Source of the DNA: Prorocentrum cordatum
Taxonomy: Eukaryota; Sar; Dinophyceae; Prorocentrales; Prorocentraceae
Length of the DNA: 64,000 nucleotides
Direction: 5' to 3'
Assembly: GCA_963575745.1 (NCBI GenBank)
Contig: CAUYUJ010015696.1
Coordinates: 50,316-114,315, forward strand
Positions 53,741 through 63,096 of this stretch are shown here, piece by piece (the stretch's first letter is position 1; each line of letters begins with the position of its first letter). Position numbers and translations under genes: made by a program. The notes under the pieces are model-generated. The model searched no databases. It saw only the letters and a program-made list of their open reading frames with translations, and was not told the DNA's origin.

Positions 53741-54160
53741 GGCGACCTGGACACGTGAAAACACGCGTTTCGCTCAAGACGTTGTCAGCACATCCTCATG
53801 CTAGACATCCGCTTGGGCAACCTGGACACGTGCAAACAAAGCGTCTCGCTCGAGACATCCTCAACAAATGCTCATGTTAGACATCCGCCTGGGCGACCTG
53901 GACACGTGAAAACAAGCCTCTGGTTCGAGACATCCTCAACAAATCCTCATGCTAGACATCTGTCTGGGCCACCTGGAGGCGTGAAACCAAGCGTCTCGCT
54001 CGAGGCATCCTCAAGACCAGGGCACGAATCCACTTGAGAGATCCTCAGAATTCAGGCCCCCAGGAGAGGACAATCTATAACACAAAACAAGCGTTTCGCT
54101 CGAGACATCCTCAACAAATTCTGAAAAACAAGCGTTTCGCTCGAGACATCCTCAAATCCC
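53738..54160 (+). repeat. ~75-bp tandem repeat, about four units plus fragments
   Basis: Units start GGGCGACCTGGACACGTGAA and contain CGCTCGAGACATCCTCAACA and ATGCTAGACATC; starts near 53,739, 53,815, 53,891 and 53,966, then shortened units CAAGCGTTTCGCTCGAGACA near 54,085 and 54,130. Confidence 0.9.
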
Positions 54161-54404
54161 ACCAGCCCTTTGGGCGTGAGTGGTTCAGCGAGCTCTCTCT
54201 GTCCTCAACCCCCCTTCTTCCCCTTCGGGGAGGGGTTTACCCCTCCCCCTACCCCCTCCCCCTGGGCCTGGAGGGGGTGTTCCGCGGGTCGCCGGGGGGG
54301 TCTTTTTCGACTCCTCGGAGGGCTAAAAAACGACACCCCTCACGAGGATTCTGGCCCCGACGGGGGGACGGAGATAAGGTACCCTCCTCTTCCTTGAAGC
54401 CAAA

Positions 54405-54575
54405 AACATTGATTTTACTACGGTTTTGGCTCCATTTGGCCCTTCTGAGGGGGCAGCGCTCATGCAAGCTCCCCCCTCCCGTCAAGGCAATATTATTGAT
54501 TTTACTAAGGTTTTGGGCTCATTTTGCCCTTCCGAGGGAGCAGCGCTCATTAAAGCTCCCCTCTTCTTGGATCCA
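54405..54575 (+). repeat. ~85-bp tandem duplication
   Basis: Two diverged units share TTGATTTTACTA, GGTTTTGG, TTGCCCTTC or TGGCCCTTC, and GCAGCGCTCAT. Confidence 0.85.
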
Positions 54576-54659
54576 TGCCCTCCAAGATGGCCCCCCGAAG
54601 CGCCCAGGAGGCACCAAGAGGCCCCAAGATGGCCCCAAGAGGCCCCCCGGAGGCCCCCA

Positions 54660-54765
54660 ACCGGGCGCGCCGGGCGCGCCGGTCGCGCCGGTCGCGCCGG
54701 TCGTGCTGATCGTGCCGGTCGCGCCGGTCGCGCCGGTGCCGGTCGCGCCGGTCGAGCCGGTTGTG

Positions 54766-54796
<31 letters not shown>

Positions 54797-54801
54797 GTGC
54801 G

Positions 54802-54836
<35 letters not shown>

Positions 54837-54940
54837 CGGTGCCGGTCGCGCCGGTCGCGCCGGTCGCGCCTGTGCCGGTCGCGCCGGTTGCGCCGGTCGC
54901 GCCGGTCGCGCCGGTCGCAATCGCGCTGGTCGCGCCGGTG

Positions 54941-54972
<32 letters not shown>

Positions 54973-54973
54973 T
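54660..54973 (+). repeat. 9-bp satellite GGTCGCGCC, array 2
   Basis: About 34 units of the same 9-bp repeat as at 50,884-51,180, with GGTGCC and GGTCGTGCT variants and a few 6-bp deletions. Directly preceded by a CCAAGA-type stretch (54,600-54,660). Confidence 0.97.
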
Positions 54974-54993
54974 GGTTCTAGTTCGGTCCCCTT

Positions 54994-55023
54994 TGCTCAC
55001 TTCCCCCCCTCGCTCGCCGCCGA
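54994..55023. mobile_element. Solitary terminal repeat of MITE family 3
   Basis: GCTCACTTCCCCCCCTCGCT then CGCCGCCGAA is the family 3 right end. No matching left end is found upstream; the 9-bp satellite begins instead. Family-like CTTCTGAGAAGG words reappear at 55,257-55,365. Confidence 0.7.
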
Positions 55024-55079
55024 ATGAAGGCGGGGTGCCTCTCAAAGCCCTCCCGGTTTTTGAGGATCGGGGATTTACT

Positions 55080-55262
55080 GACCCCGGTCGTTGCAAGCCC
55101 GGGTCACTCAGGCTTGCAGGATCCTGCAAGGTCCTGCAAGGTCCCGCAAGATCCTGCGTGCTAGCCCGAGTCAGTGCAACCCGGGCCGCAACTATCCCGG
55201 ACCGCGGTTACCCTGGACCGCAAGTATCCTGGACAAGTCGGGCGTCCAGGGGGGGGCCTTCT
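55080..55262 (+). repeat. ~20-bp degenerate tandem repeat (CCCGGACCGCAA type)
   Basis: CAGGATCCTGCAAGGTCCTG and CCCGGACCGC units, ending GGGCGTCCAGGGGGGGGCCTT. The same ending closes the related block at 63,355-63,662. Confidence 0.82.
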
Positions 55263-55674
55263 CAGAGGGCGGGGGAGCTTCTGAGAAGGCCAGGGCCCTC
55301 CGTGAGTCCCTGCTGGCTTCCGAGAAGCCTTCCTGAAGCCTCCAGGCCCTCGTGAAAAGGCCCCCGTCCCTGACTACCTACCAGACCACCCCAACCCAAC
55401 CCGAAGACCCGAATTTCCGGTTGGGGGGGGGGGTAAGGGTTCCACATATGTTTTTTCGATATTTCCCCCCCCCCCCCCCCACTGGAAATCGAGGGAAAAT
55501 CTGAGCCTTCGGGTTGGGTTGGGGTGGTTTGCAGGGTGGTGAGTCCCGTCTTCTAAGCAGCTCGCCGCCTTCCCACCACCCCTCTGGGCGCGCCGCCAAG
55601 CACGATTGCCGAGCCGGCGGCGCAGACGACGACAGGATCGGTCAGCATCGGACTGGGGAATCGGATCAAATCGG

Positions 55675-55797
55675 AATGAGAATGATGATGAGGATGATGA
55701 GGATGATGGTGATGATGATGGTGATGATGGTGATGATGATGGGGATGATGATGGTGATGTTGATGGTAATGATGGTGATAAGGATGATGATGGCGAC

Positions 55798-55834
<37 letters not shown>

Positions 55835-55958
55835 GTGGTGATGATGATGATGATGATGGTGATGATGATGTTGTTGATGATGAGTGTGATGATGATGATG
55901 TTGATGATGATGGTGATGATAATGATGATGATGTTGATGATGATGATGATGGTGGTGG

Positions 55959-56002
<44 letters not shown>

Positions 56003-56003
56003 G
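55675..56003. repeat. (GAT)n microsatellite
   Basis: About 330 bp of GAT with GGT, GTT and GAC interruptions. It ends directly at the acceptor-like site of a candidate exon. Confidence 0.97.
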
Positions 56004-56007
56004 CCAG

Positions 56008-56071
56008 GAATTCTCCGGGACGCCACACTTCTTCCTTAACGCCATGCATGTCCTGAGCGCCAAACTCCAAG
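56008..56071 (+). CDS. Candidate exon next to (GAT)n, unidentified
   Basis: A plus-strand AACGCCAG acceptor-like site is followed by codons EFSGTPHFFLNAMHVLSAKL and Q, ending CTCCAAG before GTGAGTC, the best consensus donor in the window. The exon would be 64 bp. The frame is open upstream through the microsatellite as poly-Asp, so the acceptor could lie further upstream and part of the (GAT)n could be translated. Family not recognised. No partner exon is identified. Confidence 0.4.
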
Positions 56072-56930
56072 GTGAGTCTCGGGAAAGCCAAGTAGGGGAT
56101 GGGCTGGATTGCTCGTTCCCTTGCATTTGTTGACTGGCTTGCGTGCGTGCGCGCTCGCTTGCTAAATCGCGCACTTACATTATTCCTTAATTGCTCTCTT
56201 GTTTCCCTGCTTGACTTTTTCTTCCATGCGGGAACGCATGGACTTCAATGTAAGCAAATGGTGTCTCATGGGCCCTGGAATATCCCAACAGAACCTCATG
56301 GGGTCCGATAGAGTCCAGTTGAACCCAATGGTGGGGAAAAAGTGGGGGGAGGGGCACGGACGTTTGAGACCCGGGCCCGTGTGTGTTGCAACCTGATTCT
56401 ATTCCAAAAACAAATGATCCTCCCCCATCCCCCTCTCCTCCTCGATCCTCGATGCTCGATGTTCGATGCTCGATCCCCCTCGTCTTCCTCGCATATTATC
56501 GGCGATATTTTCCGGCGCAGCTACTGCAGTGCCCCCGTTGTATCAATTGCAGGTGTGCAGCTCAAACAATCGAGCCGCGCTCTCCCCAGTCCCAGATGGT
56601 GATGATACGCTCTATGTGAGAACTGAAACTATGCTTCATAACGTTATTTGCGTTTCTAAACGCCGAACTCTTTTCTAAATGCAATACTTTCTTCCGAACG
56701 CTAAACTCCATGGGACTTGTGCGACTTACGGAAGTACCCTGTAAGCCACATCGTGACTTACGGGAAACTTGCATTGATATTGCAGCAGGCTTATAAGCCT
56801 TTAGTGAGTTTCCCGCACGATCTAGTGGGACGGACTCCCGACGCCATGACTGGCCACGGCGTCGAACCCCAGGGGGCTTGACCCACTCCCCCGGACGACG
56901 GGCTGGTCATTCTACTATACCGGGGCTCCA
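56072..56930. other. Lower-GC stretch, no firm gene
   Basis: Contains GATCCTCGATGCTCGATG short tandem words (56,445-56,475) and a possible exon near 56,553-56,600 after CAATTGCAG, but nothing decisive. At 56,790-56,940 the minus strand has a loose A-box/B-box resemblance, discussed among the rejected items. Confidence 0.35.
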
Positions 56931-56979
56931 GTGACGGGGTTCCATGCAAACATGGGTCCACCAGAGCGCCTGGTCTTGC

Positions 56980-57050
56980 AGGAGGAGGAGGAGGAGGAGG
57001 AGGAGGAGGAGGAGGAGGAGGAGGAGGATGAGGATGAGGAGGAGGAGGAG
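56980..57050. repeat. (GGA)n microsatellite on the 3' side of the intact LINE
   Basis: GAG units with two GAT interruptions, same strand orientation as the (GGA)n tract at 63,268-63,342 on the other side of the LINE. Confidence 0.95.
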
Positions 57051-57051
57051 G

Positions 57052-57073
57052 ATTTTTTTATTTTTTTTTTTTT
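57052..57073 (-). other. LINE poly(A) tail
   Basis: In minus-strand sense AAAAAAAAAAAATAAAAAAA lies 35-56 bp after the ORF2 stop, followed at once by (TCC)n. It marks the 3' end and confirms the strand. Confidence 0.93.
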
Positions 57074-57107
57074 CGAGGGCCCCAGGGCAGAACATCAAAC
57101 CACGGCC

Positions 57108-60100
57108 TCAGGCCGAGACTGCTGCACGAGAGGCCTCCTCTCTCAGCCGAATCCTCTCCGCCAGGGCCGACATTCCAGGTGTCGAAATCAGGCCCGAGCG
57201 GGAGGAGGAGGAGGAGGACGGTCCAGGCTCAGCTGCTTTGAGCAGGACATACCTGGCCGAGGCACGACATGTGGTGCCCTCGCTTGCAGCGACCGTGCCC
57301 CGATTCCTGTAATGGGGCGGGAGACCTCGACGGATGCGGGACAGTGCACCTCGCCCGCTGGGGCCAGGAGGTCCGCACATCCCGCCGAGGAGGTAACACC
57401 GCTTGCTGGTGAAGGCCCCACAGCGGAAACAGAAAACAGTAGGCGCACACTCGTCATCCTGCAAGAAAGTCGTGCACAGGAGGTGGCCACGCTCGCTCTC
57501 GGCACCTTGCAATCTGCGGAGCGCAGTGGGCAGGCCCTTGCAGCCGTCCATGGGTCTGCTGTCTCCAATCGCCGTCTTAAAACATCTCGAACACCTAGCG
57601 AGCGAGGGAATTTCATCGTCCCCTGGGTCCAGCACACGCCAGTCATGCCACTCAATGGCACGGTGGGCCCGAGCTTTCACCCTCGGAACCGTGGGGTCCC
57701 GAACAAACTGTAACTTGGGAAAAAGAGACAAAACAGCACCGAACATGGCAACTAGCTTTCGCAGTAGAGCCACGTCCTTGTCTAATTGCTCGAGCTCCTC
57801 AACGGGTAGCGAGGGGTGAAGAGACAAAGCATGCTTCGCCAGTCGGTCCGCGTCCTGGTTCCCAAGAGCGATTTTTCGTTCCTGGGCGGGAAGCGCGGCT
57901 ATCACTTCGTCCGACCTGTGCGCAGGCGTGTGAGCAAAAGATGCAATGCTTCGCTGGCCTGGCTCCTGGAGAGCGCGCCGCCTGAGGCCAGCGAATGCCT
58001 GTCCAGGGTCCAACTGTACGGACTGGCGCGCATTGGCTAGGTTGACAACTCCAAGACAGTCCGAGTGGGCCTCACTAAGGCCTGTGGCCACACAAGAGAG
58101 AGTGGCAGCCCCGAGGTGTTCTCCCGACTGGGCCGTCTGAGGAAGGCCAGGCCACACCGTTCCCAGAAGTCGAGCGCGAACCTCATACGGGGTCTCGCTC
58201 GACGGATCGAAGAAAACAGCAGCATACGTGGCACGATTCAGCTCACGAAAAGCAAACTGAGTAGCCGAACCATCGACAACAATGCGGGTGTTGACGGTTC
58301 GTTCACAAAACTCTTCGACCGATAGTGGCTCACCTGACGGCCCTTGGAGAAGGGGGTCGAGGTCGAGGCAAGGAGGGGGGGCCTCAGGCTGAGCCACCAT
58401 TAGCCGAGACCAAAACAGCAATTTTTCAGGCGGGCAGTTACAAGCCGCTAGCATCTCTTCGTCTGAGAGATGCTCACGGCGTGCAGCTTCGACGGTCGGG
58501 TCCGAACACAGAAACTGCCTGTGGACTATGGAATCAGGCTCCCCACAGAGGGGACACAAACCGTCCGAAACGTACCCCGAGGATTTGAGCCGATCCGCAG
58601 TCCAGCAGGCCCCAGAGAAACACGCAGAAAGCCAGTATTTCTGCCGACCGTCGAGCTTCTTAGAGCGTAGCATTCGTCTCAGGGGATCGGGTGAGACGCG
58701 GGAAGAAGTGAACATCGGAGTGGCCTGGGCCATCCTACGCTCGTGCATCCGCTGGACGCCCTCCTCTAGCAACTTATTGAGGAGAGCGGGCGAGGTGTAC
58801 AGGAGGTCAATGACGTATCCTCGCTCATCGTGCCAAACTGAGAAGTCCACCGCCTTCCAGCCGATCCTGTGCAAACATAAGAGCATCCTGTGAATGGGGC
58901 CTTTCGATTTCCGCCATCCCGTGGATTCCAGATCGAGCTCCTGAGACTGCACAACATCCCTCCATATCTGTATGTGCTGCCGAAACGAGAATGGAGAAGT
59001 AGATGGGGTGGTTATCGACCTCCAGAGGCTGGTCGCCCACTGATGGGCAGGGGCCACCGACTGTTTCCATGCAGGGTCCCCGTGTAGGACCAACTTGGCC
59101 GTCAGGGAGGCCCCCCGATGAGCTGGGTTTTTTCCTGCTAGCAAGACTCGCTGTAGAGACTGAAGCTCGGTGTCCGACATGCCTAGAACCATGGCGCCAT
59201 AGCCAGCGGCAGGGCGCACTCCAGCAGTGTAAATCTTCTGCATTCTGGATTTGTCCCGAGGAAGTTTACGACGATAGTGAGAGATCAGTTTATGTCTCTT
59301 CCTCATCATACTGAAACGCTCCTTCCTCTTGTCCATGCCTCTTTTGCAAGTTCGCCGTTGGCCTGGTGCCAAGTCCGTGCCCAGCGAGACGGCCGCGCTG
59401 GTCGCAGCCGATGGGCAGACAGCACGGAGGCGACGGCATAGGCGGTATGCCAGTCGCTGAGAAGAGGCGAAAGTGACGGCCTTGTCCTCAGCCAAGCGGA
59501 CGTTCAGCCTGTGATCAAAGACATCCTTGAGGTCAACCCCTGCTCGAACTAAGTTGGCTACAATCGCATCTTCGTCGCCGTATGCCGCCACAGTGTCATC
59601 GTCGACGTAGGACCCAAGGGAGACCTCAGGGTGCCGTTGGGACCACATGTCAAATTCAAACATCGCGTAAACCTTGACAAACACATCGTTGAAAATATCC
59701 CCAGCAGGAAGCCCAGACTCTGCAAATAGGACCAGGGGTGAGTGGTTAGCCCCCAGCCTCAGGATCCTCGGGGATCTCCAAAGGTTGTATAGGGTCTTGA
59801 TGAGCACCATGGGGATCCTCCAGAAGATGGCCCTGTCTCGGAGCCAGACCAAAATAAAGGATTCATAGTACTTCATTCCATCCCAGATAAAACCTGCCGT
59901 TACCTTGCCACGTGAAGAAGCCTGCTCCGATAAGACACTCTGGTTCCAGATGGCCGCCTCCGAGTTTTGTCCAGACCCGAAAGACCAGTAGGGCCGATGG
60001 GCCCGCTCCAGGGATTCATCACACTGACAACGGCGCAAACGTTCCCAGACGCGAACTGGGGATCCCAAGAGGAGAATGGGGCGTAGTCCTCCCTTAGGCT

Positions 60101-61940
60101 TCTCCAAGAGGGGCATCAGCATCCACAACAGCTGCGCTGGGAACAGGCCAAGGCGCTCGATCGCCTCATAGAGCATCGCCAGGACCTCCAGCCCTAGGTC
60201 GCTCAAGCATGCGAAGTGCCTGGGGTGGTAGCCGTCGAGCGACTGCGAAGTGTAGCGGCTAAAAGAGCGCGATGCTGCTCGTATCTCCGACGGGCTCGCG
60301 CGTGGGAAACAATCTCGATTCGGTATCCAGGCCGACGGCGGAGACATACTGGCATTCCAGAACTCGCCTAGCTTGATGGTCTCGGAGGCCAAAAGGCTCT
60401 GGGGGTCCGATGTGAAGATCCCTGGGGAGCGCTCAACGATAGTGGGCTGCCACTTTCTCTGAACCTTCGTGAACCTATGCATGGGTCTCGCAGAGCCTGC
60501 AAGCGACTTATCCTGCCATGCGTCCCAAGATTCGCGTGAAAGTTTGTCGCCATTGTTGATGGCCTCTTCATAGTCGGCCTGGATATCTTCCAAAAACTGG
60601 GTGGCTCGATCGCGCCACGACTGCTCCGAGGGTCGGTCTGCGCTCCATGATATCGCTATCTCGCGCATGGCGCGCAAGGTGGCGTCTAGCCTTGGATTCA
60701 AACCTTCGCCTGGGCAGGAGTGTTGCAACACAACCTGGAGGTGCTGGCAAGCATACAGGTCGCAATCCTCAGCGGCGACCGAGTTAAACATCTCAGTGAA
60801 CGTCTGAAAAACCCATTTCCAACCTGCGATAACCTGGAGTGTATCATCTGGGTTCTTCGGGCGGTAGAAAACTGAAACCCAAGAGGCCTTGATCGTTCTG
60901 CTCCTTTCTCCTAAATATTTGGCCTCCGTGCCTAAAACTCTGTGCAGCTCCACCTCGGCACAGTCGACAAAGTGACCCCAGGCATTCGACAGCACTGCCC
61001 AGGCCTCTGTCGCAGCAGCATGCATACTGGTGGCGATCGCGTGCGCCGCGTGCATCATGGCACCGCTCCACTCGACAGGTGACGGAGACGGTCCGAACGG
61101 CGGATCGACTGGCAGACGTTGGTGAGTGCGGTGTACAAGCTGCTTTAAACGGAGTGTGTCACCTCGGAACTCAGCGCGAACAGGACGGTGAGGTTTTACT
61201 TCCCAGGAGGTGTCCGCCGATACCAGGGTAACCAGATGGGCGATCCCAGGACCCATCACAAAATAGTCAATCACACTGTTCGAAGTCGGGGAGCGACAGG
61301 TGAACGCCCGCGGTGACAGGATGAGCATACCTAGCTTCCGAAGGAATCCAGATGCTTCCAGGACCTCAGGACTCATATTCCAATCTCCTCCCAAGATCGT
61401 GTGCGTCGGGTCGGTGATCGACTGACCTATCGACTTCAAAATCCCCAGGTTGGCCTCGCAAAGGCCCTCAGCGGACCGCATATAGACCGAGTAAAGCGAC
61501 AAAACAGGCCACCCAGGGAACTCAATCAAGACCTTGACGACTCTGTGGGCACATATGCACCCGTTGCCTTCAGCGGGCCATCGAAGTCCCACTGCTAGTC
61601 GTGCGAATACTGCTACTCCCGATGATAACTTCCCAGACTCAGCATTGATACGAGCAGGAAGAATGAGAGAGTGCCAGCCGAGCGAGCGAGCTGCAGCTGT
61701 GGCCTGACCGACGAACTCCTCGCTGATGCCAACCTCTTGGGCACGCAGCACGACAGCGTCCGTCTCGGCCAAACGTCGGCGCAGAGTGCGCCAGCATGAG
61801 CCGTTGAACGACTCCAAAAAATACTTGCGAACGTCACTATCTGTCGGTGATCTATCGGGCGCCCCCTTCAGCGGGGGAACTGGAACACCTGAGGTGGATA
61901 GTGGAACCCCTGAGAGCAAAGGTACTGCTAAGCCCAACAT
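57108..61940 (-). CDS. LINE ORF2: endonuclease, reverse transcriptase, RNase H
   Basis: I start at the ATG at 61,940, four bases after the ORF1 stop, giving about 1,610 codons. An apurinic-type endonuclease spans about 61,815-61,160 (AQE, GGDWNM near 61,385, SVIDYFVM, PHRPVRAEF). RT spans about 60,130-59,200, with RPILLLGSPVRVWERL (motif 2), GFIWDGMKYYESF (motif A, near 59,880), ESGLPAGDIFNDVF (motif B) and SYVDDDTVAAYG (motif C, near 59,600). A knuckle CPLCGEPDSIVHRQFLC lies at 58,556-58,506. RNase H spans about 58,285-57,830 (VVDGSA, SGEHLG, SDCLG, GNQDADRLA). Terminal cysteines include CSRCF near 57,590 and FCFRCG near 57,430. All catalytic residues looked for are present. The product would nick target DNA and copy LINE RNA in place. 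The frame is also open upstream across ORF1, so reinitiation or frameshifting is possible. Confidence 0.92.
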   Translation of the reverse strand: MLGLAVPLLSGVPLSTSGVPVPPLKGAPDRSPTDSDVRKYFLESFNGSCWRTLRRRLAETDAVVLRAQEVGISEEFVGQATAAARSLGWHSLILPARINAESGKLSSGVAVFARLAVGLRWPAEGNGCICAHRVVKVLIEFPGWPVLSLYSVYMRSAEGLCEANLGILKSIGQSITDPTHTILGGDWNMSPEVLEASGFLRKLGMLILSPRAFTCRSPTSNSVIDYFVMGPGIAHLVTLVSADTSWEVKPHRPVRAEFRGDTLRLKQLVHRTHQRLPVDPPFGPSPSPVEWSGAMMHAAHAIATSMHAAATEAWAVLSNAWGHFVDCAEVELHRVLGTEAKYLGERSRTIKASWVSVFYRPKNPDDTLQVIAGWKWVFQTFTEMFNSVAAEDCDLYACQHLQVVLQHSCPGEGLNPRLDATLRAMREIAISWSADRPSEQSWRDRATQFLEDIQADYEEAINNGDKLSRESWDAWQDKSLAGSARPMHRFTKVQRKWQPTIVERSPGIFTSDPQSLLASETIKLGEFWNASMSPPSAWIPNRDCFPRASPSEIRAASRSFSRYTSQSLDGYHPRHFACLSDLGLEVLAMLYEAIERLGLFPAQLLWMLMPLLEKPKGGLRPILLLGSPVRVWERLRRCQCDESLERAHRPYWSFGSGQNSEAAIWNQSVLSEQASSRGKVTAGFIWDGMKYYESFILVWLRDRAIFWRIPMVLIKTLYNLWRSPRILRLGANHSPLVLFAESGLPAGDIFNDVFVKVYAMFEFDMWSQRHPEVSLGSYVDDDTVAAYGDEDAIVANLVRAGVDLKDVFDHRLNVRLAEDKAVTFASSQRLAYRLCRRLRAVCPSAATSAAVSLGTDLAPGQRRTCKRGMDKRKERFSMMRKRHKLISHYRRKLPRDKSRMQKIYTAGVRPAAGYGAMVLGMSDTELQSLQRVLLAGKNPAHRGASLTAKLVLHGDPAWKQSVAPAHQWATSLWRSITTPSTSPFSFRQHIQIWRDVVQSQELDLESTGWRKSKGPIHRMLLCLHRIGWKAVDFSVWHDERGYVIDLLYTSPALLNKLLEEGVQRMHERRMAQATPMFTSSRVSPDPLRRMLRSKKLDGRQKYWLSACFSGACWTADRLKSSGYVSDGLCPLCGEPDSIVHRQFLCSDPTVEAARREHLSDEEMLAACNCPPEKLLFWSRLMVAQPEAPPPCLDLDPLLQGPSGEPLSVEEFCERTVNTRIVVDGSATQFAFRELNRATYAAVFFDPSSETPYEVRARLLGTVWPGLPQTAQSGEHLGAATLSCVATGLSEAHSDCLGVVNLANARQSVQLDPGQAFAGLRRRALQEPGQRSIASFAHTPAHRSDEVIAALPAQERKIALGNQDADRLAKHALSLHPSLPVEELEQLDKDVALLRKLVAMFGAVLSLFPKLQFVRDPTVPRVKARAHRAIEWHDWRVLDPGDDEIPSLARCSRCFKTAIGDSRPMDGCKGLPTALRRLQGAESERGHLLCTTFLQDDECAPTVFCFRCGAFTSKRCYLLGGMCGPPGPSGRGALSRIRRGLPPHYRNRGTVAASEGTTCRASARYVLLKAAEPGPSSSSSSRSGLISTPGMSALAERIRLREEASRAAVSA

Positions 61941-61944
61941 AGTG

Positions 61945-63096
61945 TCACCCACACTTTTGCTTCTTAGCTTTGACCCCCATCTCTCGAAGGAGATTGGCGA
62001 AAACTTCGGCGTGATCCTCCTCCTCTTTCCGTGCGGCCGAAAGAAGTAGCTGAATCTTTTCTCCTTCCAAATCCTCCAAGTCCATATCTTCAGGGACGGG
62101 TATGCTTTGGTGGGAAGCCCCTCCTCCCTCAGTGGCGGGGGAAGGTGGGGCAGTGGGAGTAGCAGGTGCAGGCCCCGAGGCCTCCTGCTTGACCTTGTGC
62201 TGCGCCCGCAGCAGCTCCTGGAACTTGATGAAACACGGCGAGGCGACCATCTGCTGCACCTCATCGGGGGCGGATGCGAGGATGTCAGGGTGGAGCTCAA
62301 ACTTGGGCTCCGTGGACGGGTCCTGTGACGGAGCCACCTCCTGCACCATGCTGCGCAGCTCCACCTGGTACGCCGAGATCTCGACCTGTGTGGCCCTGAT
62401 CTTCTCGCGCTGCAGTTGAAGGCGCTCCTGAGCCTCCTTGACAGCCTTCTCCTGCTCGACCATCTCCTCCTGCAGCTTGGACAACTTCTGCTGGGAGCGC
62501 GCCAACTTGTGGCCGAGGGTGTTGTGCCTGGTGACGGCAGGCTTGCGATCCGTGATCGACTTGCGCACAGCCAGCAGCTCAGACTCCATCTGCGACTGCA
62601 CCGCTGAGTCGCCGAGGGCCGTGCACTTCTTGATTGCGCCGAGGGCCTCCTCAAGGGCGTCGGCCTTGGCGCGGATGGCTGCGAGCTCGGCATCGCCGTC
62701 AGCGGCGTCGTCGCCGCCAGGGCCGGCAGCCGCAGGGGGCTTGCGGCCGCCCGCATCACCTCCCGCACCGCGTTGGCCTCCACCTCCATTGGATGTGAGG
62801 GCGGCCACCTGCTTGGTGAGGGCCTCCAGCTGCTTCTCCAACTTCGACGAGGACGAAGGAGGTCCGCCAGCCCATGCACCGCGAGGACGAGCGCCACCAT
62901 CACGAGGGGCAGGCACAGGACCTTGCGCTCTGGCCTTGGCCGCCGCCGACTTGGCGCGCTGCGTGATCGCCTGGGGCGCTGGCTTGCCGCAGGCGCAGCG
63001 GATGCGGGACGCCCAGTTCTGGTTGCGCCCGCAGCCAGGGCATCCCCAGGTGGGGAAGCGCGGACCCGCGAGCACGTCATCGACATCGCGTCCCAT
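61945..63096 (-). CDS. LINE ORF1: zinc-finger, coiled-coil RNA-binding protein
   Basis: I start at the ATG at 63,096 (MGRDVDDVLAGPRF); the frame is open further upstream only through 5' UTR and microsatellite sequence. About 383 codons. Near the N-terminus CPGCGRNQNWASRIRCACG is a RanBP2-like C-x2-C...C-x-C finger. A basic Ala/Arg/Gly/Pro linker follows. Then come a short heptad-like helix (LEKQLEALTKQVAAL) and a long coiled coil (LARSQQKLSKLQEEMVEQE onward to about 62,345). The C-terminal part is acidic then basic (EDMDLEDLEGEKIQLL ... KAKKQKCG, TGA). LINE ORF1 proteins of this layout bind element RNA as multimers; that role is inferred. A diverged, broken relative lies at 5,167-6,371. Confidence 0.82.
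   Translation of the reverse strand: MGRDVDDVLAGPRFPTWGCPGCGRNQNWASRIRCACGKPAPQAITQRAKSAAAKARAQGPVPAPRDGGARPRGAWAGGPPSSSSKLEKQLEALTKQVAALTSNGGGGQRGAGGDAGGRKPPAAAGPGGDDAADGDAELAAIRAKADALEEALGAIKKCTALGDSAVQSQMESELLAVRKSITDRKPAVTRHNTLGHKLARSQQKLSKLQEEMVEQEKAVKEAQERLQLQREKIRATQVEISAYQVELRSMVQEVAPSQDPSTEPKFELHPDILASAPDEVQQMVASPCFIKFQELLRAQHKVKQEASGPAPATPTAPPSPATEGGGASHQSIPVPEDMDLEDLEGEKIQLLLSAARKEEEDHAEVFANLLREMGVKAKKQKCG

Noticed and set aside
54405-54440. Spliced-leader RNA gene
   Set aside because: A GGTTTTGGCTCC word resembles part of the dinoflagellate leader, but the CCGTAGCCATTTTGGCTCAAG-type core (shortened: GTAGCCATTTTGGCTC) is absent here and elsewhere in the window.
55553-56133. Asp-rich protein over (GAT)n
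   Set aside because: Only the last part (from about 56,008) has exon-like features; the poly-Asp part is microsatellite unless transcripts show otherwise.
56790-56940. tRNA gene or tRNA-derived SINE on the minus strand
   Set aside because: GGTATAGTAG and GGGTTCGACG resemble A and B boxes, but no acceptor stem or anticodon arm can be formed convincingly.
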